In this document: positions 49,638 to 58,102 of the stretch, in pieces
Position numbering within the stretch: the stretch's first letter is position 1
Layout of the letters: every line of letters starts with the position of its first letter
DNA from: JBNJGB01 sp051747385
GTDB taxonomy: Bacteria; Myxococcota_A; UBA9042; PHBI01; JACKFB01
Assembly: GCA_051747385.1 (NCBI GenBank)
Contig: JBNJGB010000040.1
Span: 1 to 59,011, forward strand
Direction: 5' to 3'
DNA length: 59,011 bases
The notes under the pieces: model-generated
Database searches by the model: none
The model's input: the letters and a program-made list of their open reading frames with translations, nothing else
What the model was told of the DNA's origin: nothing
Translations under genes and position numbers: made by a program

Positions 49638-52367
49638 TCACAGGTTGGACGTGTAGCTGCACCCGCTCTTGTCGCCCCGGTACTCGGAGCACCCCAGGAA
49701 GGGGCCGTGCCGGCCGCTCCGCTGCACGAGCGCCCCGGTGCTGCACCGCGGACACGGGGGAAAGCGGCCGCCGCAGTCCGTGCAGGCGAACGACGCCTGG
49801 CTGCCGTCGTTCATCCGGACGAGCCCTCCCGAGCGGCACGACGGGCACCGCGGGAGCTTGCCCGAGCACAAAGGGTAGTTCAGGCAGGGCCACCAGTGGC
49901 CGTCGTATCTGCTCTCCTGCTGGCGGATGGTCCGGCCCTCGCACCGGGCGCAGAGGTGCCGCTCCGCGTACTCCCCGGCCGTCGTGACGTGCTGCTCGAA
50001 GGCCTCCTCGAGTACCTGCTGGACGAAAGCCGACGGGTTGTTCGACGGGGCAAGGAGGTAGGCGCGCTCCCTGGCCCGTGTGACGGCGACGTAGAAGAGT
50101 CGGCGCTCCTCGCCGTGGGGATGGCCATCGGGTGAGGCCAGGACCATCTTCAGGACGGGGTCGTCCGCCACTTCGGAGGGGAAGCCGAACCTCCCGGCCT
50201 CGTTGCCGACCACGATGACGTAGTCGGCTTCGCGCCCCTTCGCAGAGTGGATGGTGCTGTACCGCACGTCCAAACCCCAGGACCTGCCCTGCTGCGCCAG
50301 CGCCTCGAACCGACCGGTGTCCAGTGCGGGACCCTTGGAGCCGGGGGCGCGTCGGAGCCTGTAGCGGCCAAGGACGAACACCGTGGGCAGGCCGTCGCCG
50401 CTCCACCGCTCGCTGATGTCTCCCAGGGCTTCGTGCAGGGCGGCCTCCGTCCGATCCCAGCCGAAGCCATGGAAGAGCACGCTCACCGAGCCGCCCGGGG
50501 GAGCGGGCCGGTGCGACTCGATGGTCTTGGAGAGCTGGGAAGGATTGCGCGTGACGAACGTGGAGCTGAAGTCCGCCAGGCCCTGGTGGAACCGGAAGGT
50601 GCGCCCGAGGGGCGTGGTGGCGGTGGCGCCCACGACGTCCGCGAAGCCTGTGAACAGACCCACGTCCGCGCCGGTGAAACGGAAGATGGACTGCCAGTCG
50701 TCTCCTACGGCGAAGAGACGGCAACCGCGGATCTGTCGCCGCAGGGCCTGGACCAGCGCGAGGCGGTTGTCCGAGATGTCCTGGAACTCGTCCATGAGGA
50801 CGTAGCGATACGGTGATCGGTACGAGCGGTCCTCCACGTAGTCCCGAGCGCGGCCGATCATGTCGTCGAAGTCGATGTCGTCGTCCGCCGCGAGCCGTCG
50901 CTCGTAGGCCCCCAGGATCTCGAGGAAGATCCCCAGGAACACGCGGTCGCGCTCTCCATAGGCGCGAGCGAGCGCCTGTTCGGTCGTCGTCCGGTTGCCC
51001 TTGTAGAGGCTGAGGAAGGACGCGAGCAGCTCGATGAACTTCGAGAAGACGCGGTTCCGCTCGTCGAGGAGCGCCTCGATCTCCCCGTCGGTGAGCGGAC
51101 GTGTCCCGACCCCATGCTCCGCCAGCTTCGTCCGCAGCCGCTCCGGGAAGCCCCCCTCGGTGAAGTCGTAGCTGAAGCTCTCGACCAGCGTCGTGCCGTG
51201 CTGGCGGTGCAGTCCGCGCTTCCAGTGCATGGACTCCAGGTACAGCTCCGCGTTCACCCCCGGCGCGGTGCTCCCGTCGCGCTGGACGCCGAAGTGCTCG
51301 ATGTAGACGTCGTGGTCCGGGAGGTAGAAGTCCGGCTGGTACTGGCGGTGCGCCACCGTCGCCGTCGGATGGCGATACTTCGGTTCGTACTCCCAGTCGA
51401 TGCCGTGGAGCGTGAGCCAGTTGCCGACCTGCACCTCCTGCACGCTCTTGACCTTCACGTCGCTCAGCGTGCGCAGCTCGTGCTCGGCCTCCGACGGCGT
51501 GGGCGCGAACCGCAAGGCGTGGAGCCCGATCTCGCGCATCCGGCGATAATACTCGTCCGGCGTCTCCGCCTGCTTCTCCGGTGCCTCCTCGTACAGGAGG
51601 TCCGTGAAGAACCGGATGATGTCGCGGCGCCAGGATTGGTCGCGCAGGAGCCCTGCCACCCGCTCCGAGATGAACTTCTGCCGCGCCCTGGAGTCCTCCG
51701 CCAGCACCGACAGGCTCCGCTTCCTGCCCTCGACCTCGGCTACGATGCTGTTGCCGAGCGAGTGGAACGTCTTGACTTCGACCTGGACGCCCAGGTGATC
51801 GTCGAGGCGCTCGGCCAGCTCACCGGCAGCCTTCCTGGCGAAGGCCAGGACCGCGATCTCCTCCGGCGCCGCCAGCCCGTGCCTCAGCAGGTAGCCCACC
51901 TTGCCCACCATCGTGGAGGTCTTGCCCGTCCCCGCGCCGGACACGACGAGGTTGTTGTCCTCGTCCCGCACGATGGCGAGGCGCTGCTCGTCCGTGAGCG
52001 GATAGCGCTCGATGCCGTCGAACCACTCGGAGTCGCAGGCGAGCCGGTTACGAACGAAGGCCTCGTTGAGCCCCGCCACGTAGTCGGTCGGGTCGGTCAG
52101 CACCCGCCACGCCCTGCGCTGGCGCGCCGCCTCGTCCTGTCGCAGCAGCCCCAGGACGAGCCACGATGGCTGCTCCCCGAGCAGGGCCCGATGCTCCGCC
52201 TGCCACGCCGCCACCGCAGAGGCCGGGATGTACTCCCCGCCGGTGACGTCGCGCAGCCCCGCCACGGCCCGCTCGGCCTGCAATAGCACACGCCTCGCAC
52301 GTCGGCGCCCTCCCAGGAGAAACAGCAACGCGACCAGCACCAGCGCAGTCGATCCGGCAGCTTCCAT
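49638..52367 (-). CDS. UvrD/HelD-like helicase with nuclease-like insert and C-terminal zinc ribbons (909 aa)
   Basis: SF1A helicase resembling E. coli helicase IV. An N-terminal hydrophobic segment (ALVLVALLFLLGG) is followed by a linker, Walker A GAGTGKT (K149), DEFQDI, VGDDWQSIFRF and VAVTRARERAYLLAPSN. Within the motor lies an insert with YQPDFYLPDHDVYIEHFG: D346 and E357 look like a PD-(D/E)XK-type site (the lysine is not obvious), as is usual in this subfamily. The C-terminal 120 residues carry three CxxC zinc ribbons (CARCEG, CPSCRSGG, CPRCSTG) like topoisomerase I. Start ATG 52367. It may act in DNA repair or against incoming DNA; the N-terminal membrane-like segment is odd for a helicase. 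Confidence 0.9.
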   Translation of the reverse strand: MEAAGSTALVLVALLFLLGGRRRARRVLLQAERAVAGLRDVTGGEYIPASAVAAWQAEHRALLGEQPSWLVLGLLRQDEAARQRRAWRVLTDPTDYVAGLNEAFVRNRLACDSEWFDGIERYPLTDEQRLAIVRDEDNNLVVSGAGTGKTSTMVGKVGYLLRHGLAAPEEIAVLAFARKAAGELAERLDDHLGVQVEVKTFHSLGNSIVAEVEGRKRSLSVLAEDSRARQKFISERVAGLLRDQSWRRDIIRFFTDLLYEEAPEKQAETPDEYYRRMREIGLHALRFAPTPSEAEHELRTLSDVKVKSVQEVQVGNWLTLHGIDWEYEPKYRHPTATVAHRQYQPDFYLPDHDVYIEHFGVQRDGSTAPGVNAELYLESMHWKRGLHRQHGTTLVESFSYDFTEGGFPERLRTKLAEHGVGTRPLTDGEIEALLDERNRVFSKFIELLASFLSLYKGNRTTTEQALARAYGERDRVFLGIFLEILGAYERRLAADDDIDFDDMIGRARDYVEDRSYRSPYRYVLMDEFQDISDNRLALVQALRRQIRGCRLFAVGDDWQSIFRFTGADVGLFTGFADVVGATATTPLGRTFRFHQGLADFSSTFVTRNPSQLSKTIESHRPAPPGGSVSVLFHGFGWDRTEAALHEALGDISERWSGDGLPTVFVLGRYRLRRAPGSKGPALDTGRFEALAQQGRSWGLDVRYSTIHSAKGREADYVIVVGNEAGRFGFPSEVADDPVLKMVLASPDGHPHGEERRLFYVAVTRARERAYLLAPSNNPSAFVQQVLEEAFEQHVTTAGEYAERHLCARCEGRTIRQQESRYDGHWWPCLNYPLCSGKLPRCPSCRSGGLVRMNDGSQASFACTDCGGRFPPCPRCSTGALVQRSGRHGPFLGCSEYRGDKSGCSYTSNL

Positions 52368-52531
52368 CGAGCGTCACTTCCATTCCGGCCGTGTCCGCCC
52401 CGCAGGGTGCCCCCGCCGCGCCGGGCGTTCAACGTCAATGGGGGCGTGGCGCGGAAAACGAGCGGCTCGGCACCAGATCCCCTGACCCACGACCGGACGC
52501 CACAGCGCCAACGCGGGCCGCGAGGAGCGCT

Positions 52532-53140
52532 CTAGCGTTGCTCCCGCATCAGCACCCGGCGCACCGGCTCGGGGTCCGAAGACGCGCTCCGGCCTCCGGT
52601 CGCCTCGCGCGCCAGACGGTCGTCCAGCCAGCCTGCGACGGCCACTTCGTCGACGCCGAGCCAGCTCAACGTCTCGGCCGCTTCGCGGATGCTCTCGTGC
52701 GCCCGATCGGCGACACTTCCCACTACCCCGTCGATGCCGGCCGCGCCGAGCTCTGCGCCTCCGATGCGATAAGCGGCCAGCATCCCATCTCGAGGCGAGG
52801 CGTCCACGGGTACCAGGTCCAACACCTCCGGCGTCGCCTTCCAACTCGAGACCGTGAAGCTCCCGACCTGGAGGCGCCCGGCTTCCACGCGCACCGCCAC
52901 CTCGCCCTGGTCGTCGCACGCCCCGGCAAGCGCCTCCATCGCCGCCCCCGTGACCCGAACGCACGCCTCCCCGGTCACCTCGGCATCGAGCGCCTGCACC
53001 ACGCCGCCCCAGGCGAGCCGGAGCCCGCCCGGCCCGAGCTGCCACGTCCCCGCCACCTCTCGCGCCGCCCCGCTCGCCAACTCGACCACTCTCCCGAGCG
53101 CCTCGCTCAGCTCCGCAGCCGCCACCACCGCCTCGACCAT
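52532..53140 (-). CDS. Hypothetical protein, possibly sliding-clamp-like (202 aa)
   Basis: ATG 53140 has GGAGG within eight bases upstream; a GTG/ATG further up is less favoured. The sequence is a run of alternating strands and helices: AELSEALGRVVELASG, EVTGEACVRVTGAAMEALAG, GEVAVRVEAGRLQVGSFTVS. This alternation resembles one domain of a DNA sliding clamp, but at 202 residues and without family match I give it only as a possibility. It is 165 bases upstream of the helicase on the same strand, so they may be co-transcribed. Its own upstream side is the tRNA-remnant/terminator. Confidence 0.6.
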   Translation of the reverse strand: MVEAVVAAAELSEALGRVVELASGAAREVAGTWQLGPGGLRLAWGGVVQALDAEVTGEACVRVTGAAMEALAGACDDQGEVAVRVEAGRLQVGSFTVSSWKATPEVLDLVPVDASPRDGMLAAYRIGGAELGAAGIDGVVGSVADRAHESIREAAETLSWLGVDEVAVAGWLDDRLAREATGGRSASSDPEPVRRVLMREQR

Positions 53141-53220
53141 CTCCACCTCCAAGCACGCGCCGAACCCTGCCACGGCCATCGCCACCCGGCAAAGCCGTCA
53201 CCGCCGTGGATCACCGCGCA

Positions 53221-53251
53221 AAGAAAAAGCCCCTGACGAATCAGGGGCTTT
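53221..53251 (-). terminator. Intrinsic terminator
   Basis: Hairpin AAAGCCCCTGA (53226-53236) with TCAGGGGCTTT (53241-53251), loop CGAA, followed on the minus strand by a T-rich run (complement of AAGAAAAA at 53221-53228). It lies directly behind the 3' end of the tRNA-Gly fragment, where a tRNA terminator belongs. Confidence 0.9.
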
Positions 53252-53254
53252 GCG

Positions 53255-53299
53255 TGGAGCGGGCGACCGGACTCGAACCGGCGACCCTCAGCTTGGGAA
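53255..53299 (-). pseudogene. 3' fragment of tRNA-Gly(CCC), probable attachment site
   Basis: On the minus strand the sequence holds an anticodon loop TTCCCAA (anticodon CCC), the stem half GCTGA, a variable loop, a perfect T-arm (GCCGG TTCGAGT CCGGT), the acceptor half CGCCCGC and T plus CCA. The 5' half (acceptor GCGGGCG, D-arm, anticodon stem half) is missing: bases right of 53299 do not pair. A fragment from the anticodon loop to CCA is the typical copy left by an integrative element that targets a tRNA gene. The intact tRNA would then lie further right, outside or beyond the window. Confidence 0.75.
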
Positions 53300-53708
53300 C
53301 TCGGGCGAACGCCTTGACGGGGATCTCGAAGGCTTGTGGTTCCAGTGGGTTCCGGTTCGTGTCGGTTGTCCGGCTGCGCCTCGCGCTCCGCGTTGTTAGC
53401 ACCCGTTAGCACCTTTGCGTTAGCACCCAGGCGATGTGCTTCCGATCTGAGCCGGCGGACCTCCCGCTCCCGTTCGGGGTGCAGCACCGCCTCGCGGATA
53501 CCCGCCGACGCCCTCGTCAACGGCCGCTGGGATCCCCTCGCCGAACTGCTGTCCAACGCCGACGCCCGCGAGAACGTAGCCGCGGACCTGCCCTACACGC
53601 AGTGGTAGGTAGCGTTCCTGGCTATCACGGTCTGCGGCCTTGGCTTGAAACCTGTAGCGCGCGCATTCGCGTATGCCGTAACAACGGCGCCTAATGTGCT
53701 TCAGGTAG
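53300..53708. other. Gene-free stretch next to the tRNA fragment
   Basis: About 410 bases. Apart from three GTTAGCACC copies (53395-53427) I see no gene. An open frame reading ERATGLEPATLSLG at 53258-53300 is the well-known false protein produced by a tRNA 3' end. No recombinase gene is present here. Confidence 0.5.
53395..53427 (+). repeat. Three direct repeats GTTAGCACC
   Basis: GTTAGCACC at 53395-53403, 53405-53413 and 53419-53427, spaced 10 and 14 bases. They lie about 100 bases from the tRNA-Gly fragment. Short direct repeats at this distance are often arm-type binding sites of tyrosine integrases; that role is inferred. Confidence 0.6.
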
Positions 53709-55823
53709 CTACGGCTTGACGCAACGGACCCAGCCGCCAACAGCCGCTCCGACCTGCATGGAGAGGCATTCAAAGAAGTCGGATCCGAATGTGAACTTGA
53801 TTGCCTCGTCGATTGCCTCGGAGTGGTGTCCTAGATAGCCATTTGACGTGGCGCTAGAATAGTCTGTGCCGCCGCAAGGACCGTCGAACGCGGGGTTCAA
53901 GGAGCAGCCATCCCCTCCATTCGCCGGGGCAACGCAAAGCTCCGGAAACTCCGCACCGAAAGGCACGCGCCATCCACTTCCAAAGGAGTCGCAATACGCG
54001 ATTGCCGAAGTGATGCTGTCCTTTTTTGCCACATCTTTATGCCATGTCAGTCCAGTTTCGGTGTCCAGGATGGTCCCATCCTCCAAGTCAACGAACCTCT
54101 CCAGAGTAAGACATACACCATCCTCGCACACTTGATTATCTGCGCAGGTGCCGCAGCTCTCCCCGCAAATCGGGTCAAGGCCGCACTCGCGGCCCGAGCA
54201 GTCGGCCGTGCAGGCGTCAGCGAGGCACTGCCCTTGCTTGCAGGTCCGGTCGTCCGAGCACGCCCCGCAGCTCTCGCCGCACATCGGGTCGAGGCCGCAC
54301 TCGCGTCCCGAGCAGTCAGGCTGGCACGGACCGGGGCCGGGCGAGAACGGAGCGCAGGCGGTACCGAGGATCCACTCGATGGGATCAAACGTGTAGGCCA
54401 GCTCGACGTCGAGCAAGCTGAAGAACTCCAGCTCGCCGCCGACGGTTGCCTCGACACCCAGGGCTGTCTCGGTGCAGGTCTCGTCGCGCGTCTGCTCCAC
54501 GGTGCCGCGGGCATAGGCTCCGACTTCGGCGAATGGGCCGGCCATGCTGTACGCTTGGGTCTTCAGCCGTGCAGAAAGGCCGACCTTCAAGCTCCCATCA
54601 GCGACCTGGCCGTCGAGTGGACTGACCTCGAGGTTCGCGTCGAACTCTCGTGCGCCGTAGGGCTCCACCGTTCCCGTCTGGTTCTGCGCCCCTCCTTGGA
54701 GGAACACTCCGCCCGACGCCGAGGCCGACACGCCCGTGGACAGTTCGAGCGCGCCGTAGATGGCCGGCTCGAGATCGAACGTGATGGTCACTGGACCGGC
54801 CTGGACGAAGCCAAGGGGCACCTCCGGCAACGCCTTCCGCCAAGTCGCGCCGAGGGCTGCCATGACGTCCGCCGTCACCGACCACTCGATGGCGCTCCAG
54901 AAGGCGACGTCGAACTTCAGCGGGCTGCCCAGGCCCTTCTTCATGACGAACGTGTCGATGCCTGCGCGGGCCGTCGCCTCGAACACGGCGTCCCGGATTG
55001 CGGCCGAACCAGCGTCGCCTTCGATTGCTATCTGTCCGATGGTCGAGGAGAACGGCATGGCCGGGGTCGACAGGGACTCCTCGTGTTGGAACTCCATGAA
55101 GTCGGCTTTGCCCGATGGCAGCTCGCCACCCGGATCGGCCGCCAGTTGCTCGGCCGGCGGGCGAGCGGCGATCACCCCGAAGAAGCCCTCCTCGATGACC
55201 TCGTCCAGCGCCGCGGGAGTCGTTTCCACCGTGGCACTCGTGGCATCGGCCTCCAGGACCTGCGTCACGCGCACGAGAAGCCCTTGACCTTCGTTGCTCA
55301 GCAGGATGGAGCCCACGTCGATCGCGCTCGCGGTGTCGCCGTCGAGGTGGACCGTCACCCTGGAGCCGTCGCGTTCGAACGAACCGCCGGAGCCCGGGGC
55401 ACCGACCTGGACGGCTTCGTCCACCAGCTGGAGATCGTTGGCGAAGACCCGGAGGTGCTTGTCGACCGGTGCACCTTCCGCGAACGTCACCGCCAGTGCA
55501 GGGTTGTGTTCGCCCGGATCTTCGAAGGTCACGTCGCGGTGTCCCTCGGCGGGGCATGGCGACAATGTCTCGTCGTAGGTCCCGTCCCCATCCAGATCGA
55601 CGCGGCAGGTAGGCGACGCAGTCGAGGCGATCTCCCACCGGAGCGTCGTGGACAGGGGGGCGTCTCCCCAAGCCGTGTCGGCCTCGAAGACGACGGCGGC
55701 CTCCTGATCTGCGGGGTCAGTGGCTTCGTTCCCCGGGGCTCCGCCGTCCTCGCACGCGGGCAACGCGCCCACGACGACCATCAACGTGATAAGGCCAAGC
55801 GAGCCTGTCCACCCTCGTTGCAT
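53709..55823 (-). CDS. Surface lipoprotein with cysteine modules and DUF1566-like C-terminus (704 aa)
   Basis: The signal peptide has lipobox LPAC (ITLMVVVGALPACED). The N-terminal PKD-like part (about 40-130) contains CRVDLDGDGTYDETL, then a long beta-rich middle (130-470). Two copies of a cysteine module follow (CQPDCSGRECGLDPMCGESC and ADCSGRECGLDPICGESC, each ending in GxC....C). The C-terminal 130 residues are DUF1566/Lcl-like (VDLEDGTILDTETGLTWHKD, GSGWRVP, GGWVRCVKP). The cysteine module is typical of myxobacterial secreted proteins. Start ATG 55823 has GGAGGAGG upstream. It is third in a minus-strand series with the two genes to its right. Confidence 0.85.
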   Translation of the reverse strand: MQRGWTGSLGLITLMVVVGALPACEDGGAPGNEATDPADQEAAVVFEADTAWGDAPLSTTLRWEIASTASPTCRVDLDGDGTYDETLSPCPAEGHRDVTFEDPGEHNPALAVTFAEGAPVDKHLRVFANDLQLVDEAVQVGAPGSGGSFERDGSRVTVHLDGDTASAIDVGSILLSNEGQGLLVRVTQVLEADATSATVETTPAALDEVIEEGFFGVIAARPPAEQLAADPGGELPSGKADFMEFQHEESLSTPAMPFSSTIGQIAIEGDAGSAAIRDAVFEATARAGIDTFVMKKGLGSPLKFDVAFWSAIEWSVTADVMAALGATWRKALPEVPLGFVQAGPVTITFDLEPAIYGALELSTGVSASASGGVFLQGGAQNQTGTVEPYGAREFDANLEVSPLDGQVADGSLKVGLSARLKTQAYSMAGPFAEVGAYARGTVEQTRDETCTETALGVEATVGGELEFFSLLDVELAYTFDPIEWILGTACAPFSPGPGPCQPDCSGRECGLDPMCGESCGACSDDRTCKQGQCLADACTADCSGRECGLDPICGESCGTCADNQVCEDGVCLTLERFVDLEDGTILDTETGLTWHKDVAKKDSITSAIAYCDSFGSGWRVPFGAEFPELCVAPANGGDGCSLNPAFDGPCGGTDYSSATSNGYLGHHSEAIDEAIKFTFGSDFFECLSMQVGAAVGGWVRCVKP

Positions 55824-56008
55824 TGCCTCCTCCTACGGCGAACACCGCCGTGTTGCGCTGTTGGCGCCCCTCGTGAATCCTCAGGGTAGTCGCGGTGTCA
55901 GCCAGTTCGTTTGGAAGACGCTATACCTGCGATGCGGTGTCGACAACCGATGCCGGGCTTCGCCGTGCAACTGCGCAAGCAGGTGTCCGTTGCTCCGAAT
56001 TCCGGCGG

Positions 56009-58102
56009 TCAGGGTACCTGGTACGGGACGTCGAATACGTCCGTGAACGTCCCCTGGGCTGCCGTGTACGTCACGGACAGCTCGGCGTCGACCTGGTCGC
56101 CACTGCTTCCTGTGGAGGCCCAGGTCACGATGTACGTCTTCTTCAAGGCGTTGGAGATGGCTGCGTAGAGGGTAGCGAGGTCCGCAGGGCTCGGCGCCGG
56201 GAAGTAGCCCGAAGCGTCCTTTCCGGCGTGGGTTCCGTCGGTGAGCTGTACGAGCCGCTGTTCTGTATCAGGATCGACTCCGAGTCCGATCGCGAACACC
56301 GGGACGTCCGCTTGGTCCGCGGCTGCTATCGCGTCGGTCAGGCTTGCGCTGGATTCGGAGTCGGCGCCATCGGAGAGCAGGATGACGGCACGGGCTCCCG
56401 CTTGGACAGCGGTCGCCGTGACCCCTTCGAGTACCGCGTCCCAAGCGCGTGTACCTCCCCCAGGCACCACCAAGGAGAGCGCGTCGTGCAGCACTGTCCC
56501 ATCGGAGGTGAAGTCCTGCAGGAGGGTCACGTCCGATGAGAAGTCGATGATCGCTGCGCGGTCGTTGAACTTCATCTGGTCGACGAACAGCGAGGCTGCA
56601 TCCAGCGCGGCCTCGAGCTTCGAGCCAGGCCCGCTGTCCATGCTTCCAGAGCTGTCGATCACCAGGCACGCGGAGACGGCTTCGCCGGATGACTCGGCCG
56701 TCGTCACGCTTACGACGTCCGCGGCCTCGCTGGTGCCTCCGATCGACTCGGCGACCGCGAAGTTCCCGACGGTCAGGTGCTCGATGGGTTGCCCCTGTTG
56801 AGTCGTGACCATCGCATACACCTTCACGGCGTCCGGGGCCCCGCTCGCGTCGACCTGCGTGACGACCACGTCCATGTCGGTCGTTGCCTGATCCGTCGGG
56901 TCTGAATAGGGCTCGGGCCCCTGGAGCTCCTCCTCCCACCCCACGAACGACTCGACGAGCGCCGCGCCGTACGAGACGGCCAGGGGGGCCGTCTCGATGA
57001 ACGTCGTGCGTGCCGCCGCTTCATCGATCTTGGCGAAGCGCTTCGCGGTCGCCTCCGCAGTCGCGGTGTCGCCCGTGTCCTTCAGGACTGCATACCGGAC
57101 GGCGTGGAAGAGGTTCCCCTTGAACGCGAGCGGCGCTCCGGTCGTTCCGCTGCGGAAGTAGTCCCCGTCCTCGTAGTGCGGGACTTCCGGCGGGTGCACG
57201 CCGCCGTGCTTGAACGCGAATGCCGTGTCGTCGCTGACGTGCCGCTTCGAGGTGAAGTCGGCGATCTCCCGGATGTAGGTCGCAGCATCGGCCACGGTCT
57301 CGACGGATGGAGGGACATCGGGCACCGCGTCCCAGCCTCCCACGAGCTGCCAGAGCTCTGACGGGGACATCCGCGACAAGTAGTATCCGTGAGCGTCGAG
57401 ACCGTCGACGAACATGTCGTTGCGGACATGCGCCGGGTGCGACAGATCCTGAAGCACGTGGAGCGCGTGACCAAGGCAGCGGTAGGCTCGGAGTCGCTCC
57501 TCGTCGTTCGCGTCCTCCAAGCCTTCGACGGCCGGCCCGAGGGCGCACGCGTTCCGTTCATCCGATAGCGCCCACTCCAGCGCATTGGACGGGGCGACGA
57601 GGTCCCATTCGCTCCCATCCACGAGGATTGGAAGCTCCTCGCCCGTAATCGCATCGACTCCGAAGAAGTGGTTCTCGGCGCGTTGGCGTGCCCGGTCGCG
57701 GACATCCGGCGAGACGAGCGAGTCCGTCAGCGAGACGATCGGATACGCGTTCGGTGCCTGCGTTCCGGGCACCGAGAAGTCTTCTTCGATGGAGCCGAGG
57801 ATGACCTGTTGGGCGATGGCCTCGTCGAGGGTCTCGCCCGTGATCTGCTCGTAGCGGGCCAGCGAGAGCGCCGTGAGCCACGGGTGGATACCCATGCCGT
57901 AGCCGTCCACCTTCCAGGGGGTTGGCTTCGAGGCCCACGCCGCGGCCGACTCGAACACCTCGGCGAGGGTGCTTCCAGCGTCCGCGTCATGCGTCGGATA
58001 GGCCTGCGTCGGGCGAGCCCCGCCCAGGACCACGAACGATACGACACAGAGCGCGCAGAGAGCGCGCGCGGGCCGGCTAGTCACCAGCTCAGAAGGCGCC
58101 AT
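56009..58102 (-). CDS. Secreted von Willebrand factor A protein with zinc phospholipase C-like N-terminus (697 aa)
   Basis: The signal peptide (ALCALCVVSFVVLGGARPTQA) is followed by an N-terminal 380-residue domain resembling the zinc-dependent phospholipase C/S1-P1 group: helical, with GHALHVLQDLSHPAHVRNDM and later GNLFHAVRYAV. A vWA domain (about 490-660) has a complete MIDAS: ACLVIDSSGSMDSG (DxSxS), then a threonine/aspartate pair in GGGTRAWDAV and LLSDGADSESS. ATG 58102 has GGAGGGG upstream. It overlaps the preceding gene by 22 bases, so they are one operon. Probably exported; binding or membrane-lipid action is inferred from the domains. Confidence 0.87.
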   Translation of the reverse strand: MAPSELVTSRPARALCALCVVSFVVLGGARPTQAYPTHDADAGSTLAEVFESAAAWASKPTPWKVDGYGMGIHPWLTALSLARYEQITGETLDEAIAQQVILGSIEEDFSVPGTQAPNAYPIVSLTDSLVSPDVRDRARQRAENHFFGVDAITGEELPILVDGSEWDLVAPSNALEWALSDERNACALGPAVEGLEDANDEERLRAYRCLGHALHVLQDLSHPAHVRNDMFVDGLDAHGYYLSRMSPSELWQLVGGWDAVPDVPPSVETVADAATYIREIADFTSKRHVSDDTAFAFKHGGVHPPEVPHYEDGDYFRSGTTGAPLAFKGNLFHAVRYAVLKDTGDTATAEATAKRFAKIDEAAARTTFIETAPLAVSYGAALVESFVGWEEELQGPEPYSDPTDQATTDMDVVVTQVDASGAPDAVKVYAMVTTQQGQPIEHLTVGNFAVAESIGGTSEAADVVSVTTAESSGEAVSACLVIDSSGSMDSGPGSKLEAALDAASLFVDQMKFNDRAAIIDFSSDVTLLQDFTSDGTVLHDALSLVVPGGGTRAWDAVLEGVTATAVQAGARAVILLSDGADSESSASLTDAIAAADQADVPVFAIGLGVDPDTEQRLVQLTDGTHAGKDASGYFPAPSPADLATLYAAISNALKKTYIVTWASTGSSGDQVDAELSVTYTAAQGTFTDVFDVPYQVP

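Noticed and set aside
53206..53409. Small protein reading ERATGLEPATLSLG
   Set aside because: This is the classic false translation of a tRNA 3' end; the tRNA fragment explains it.
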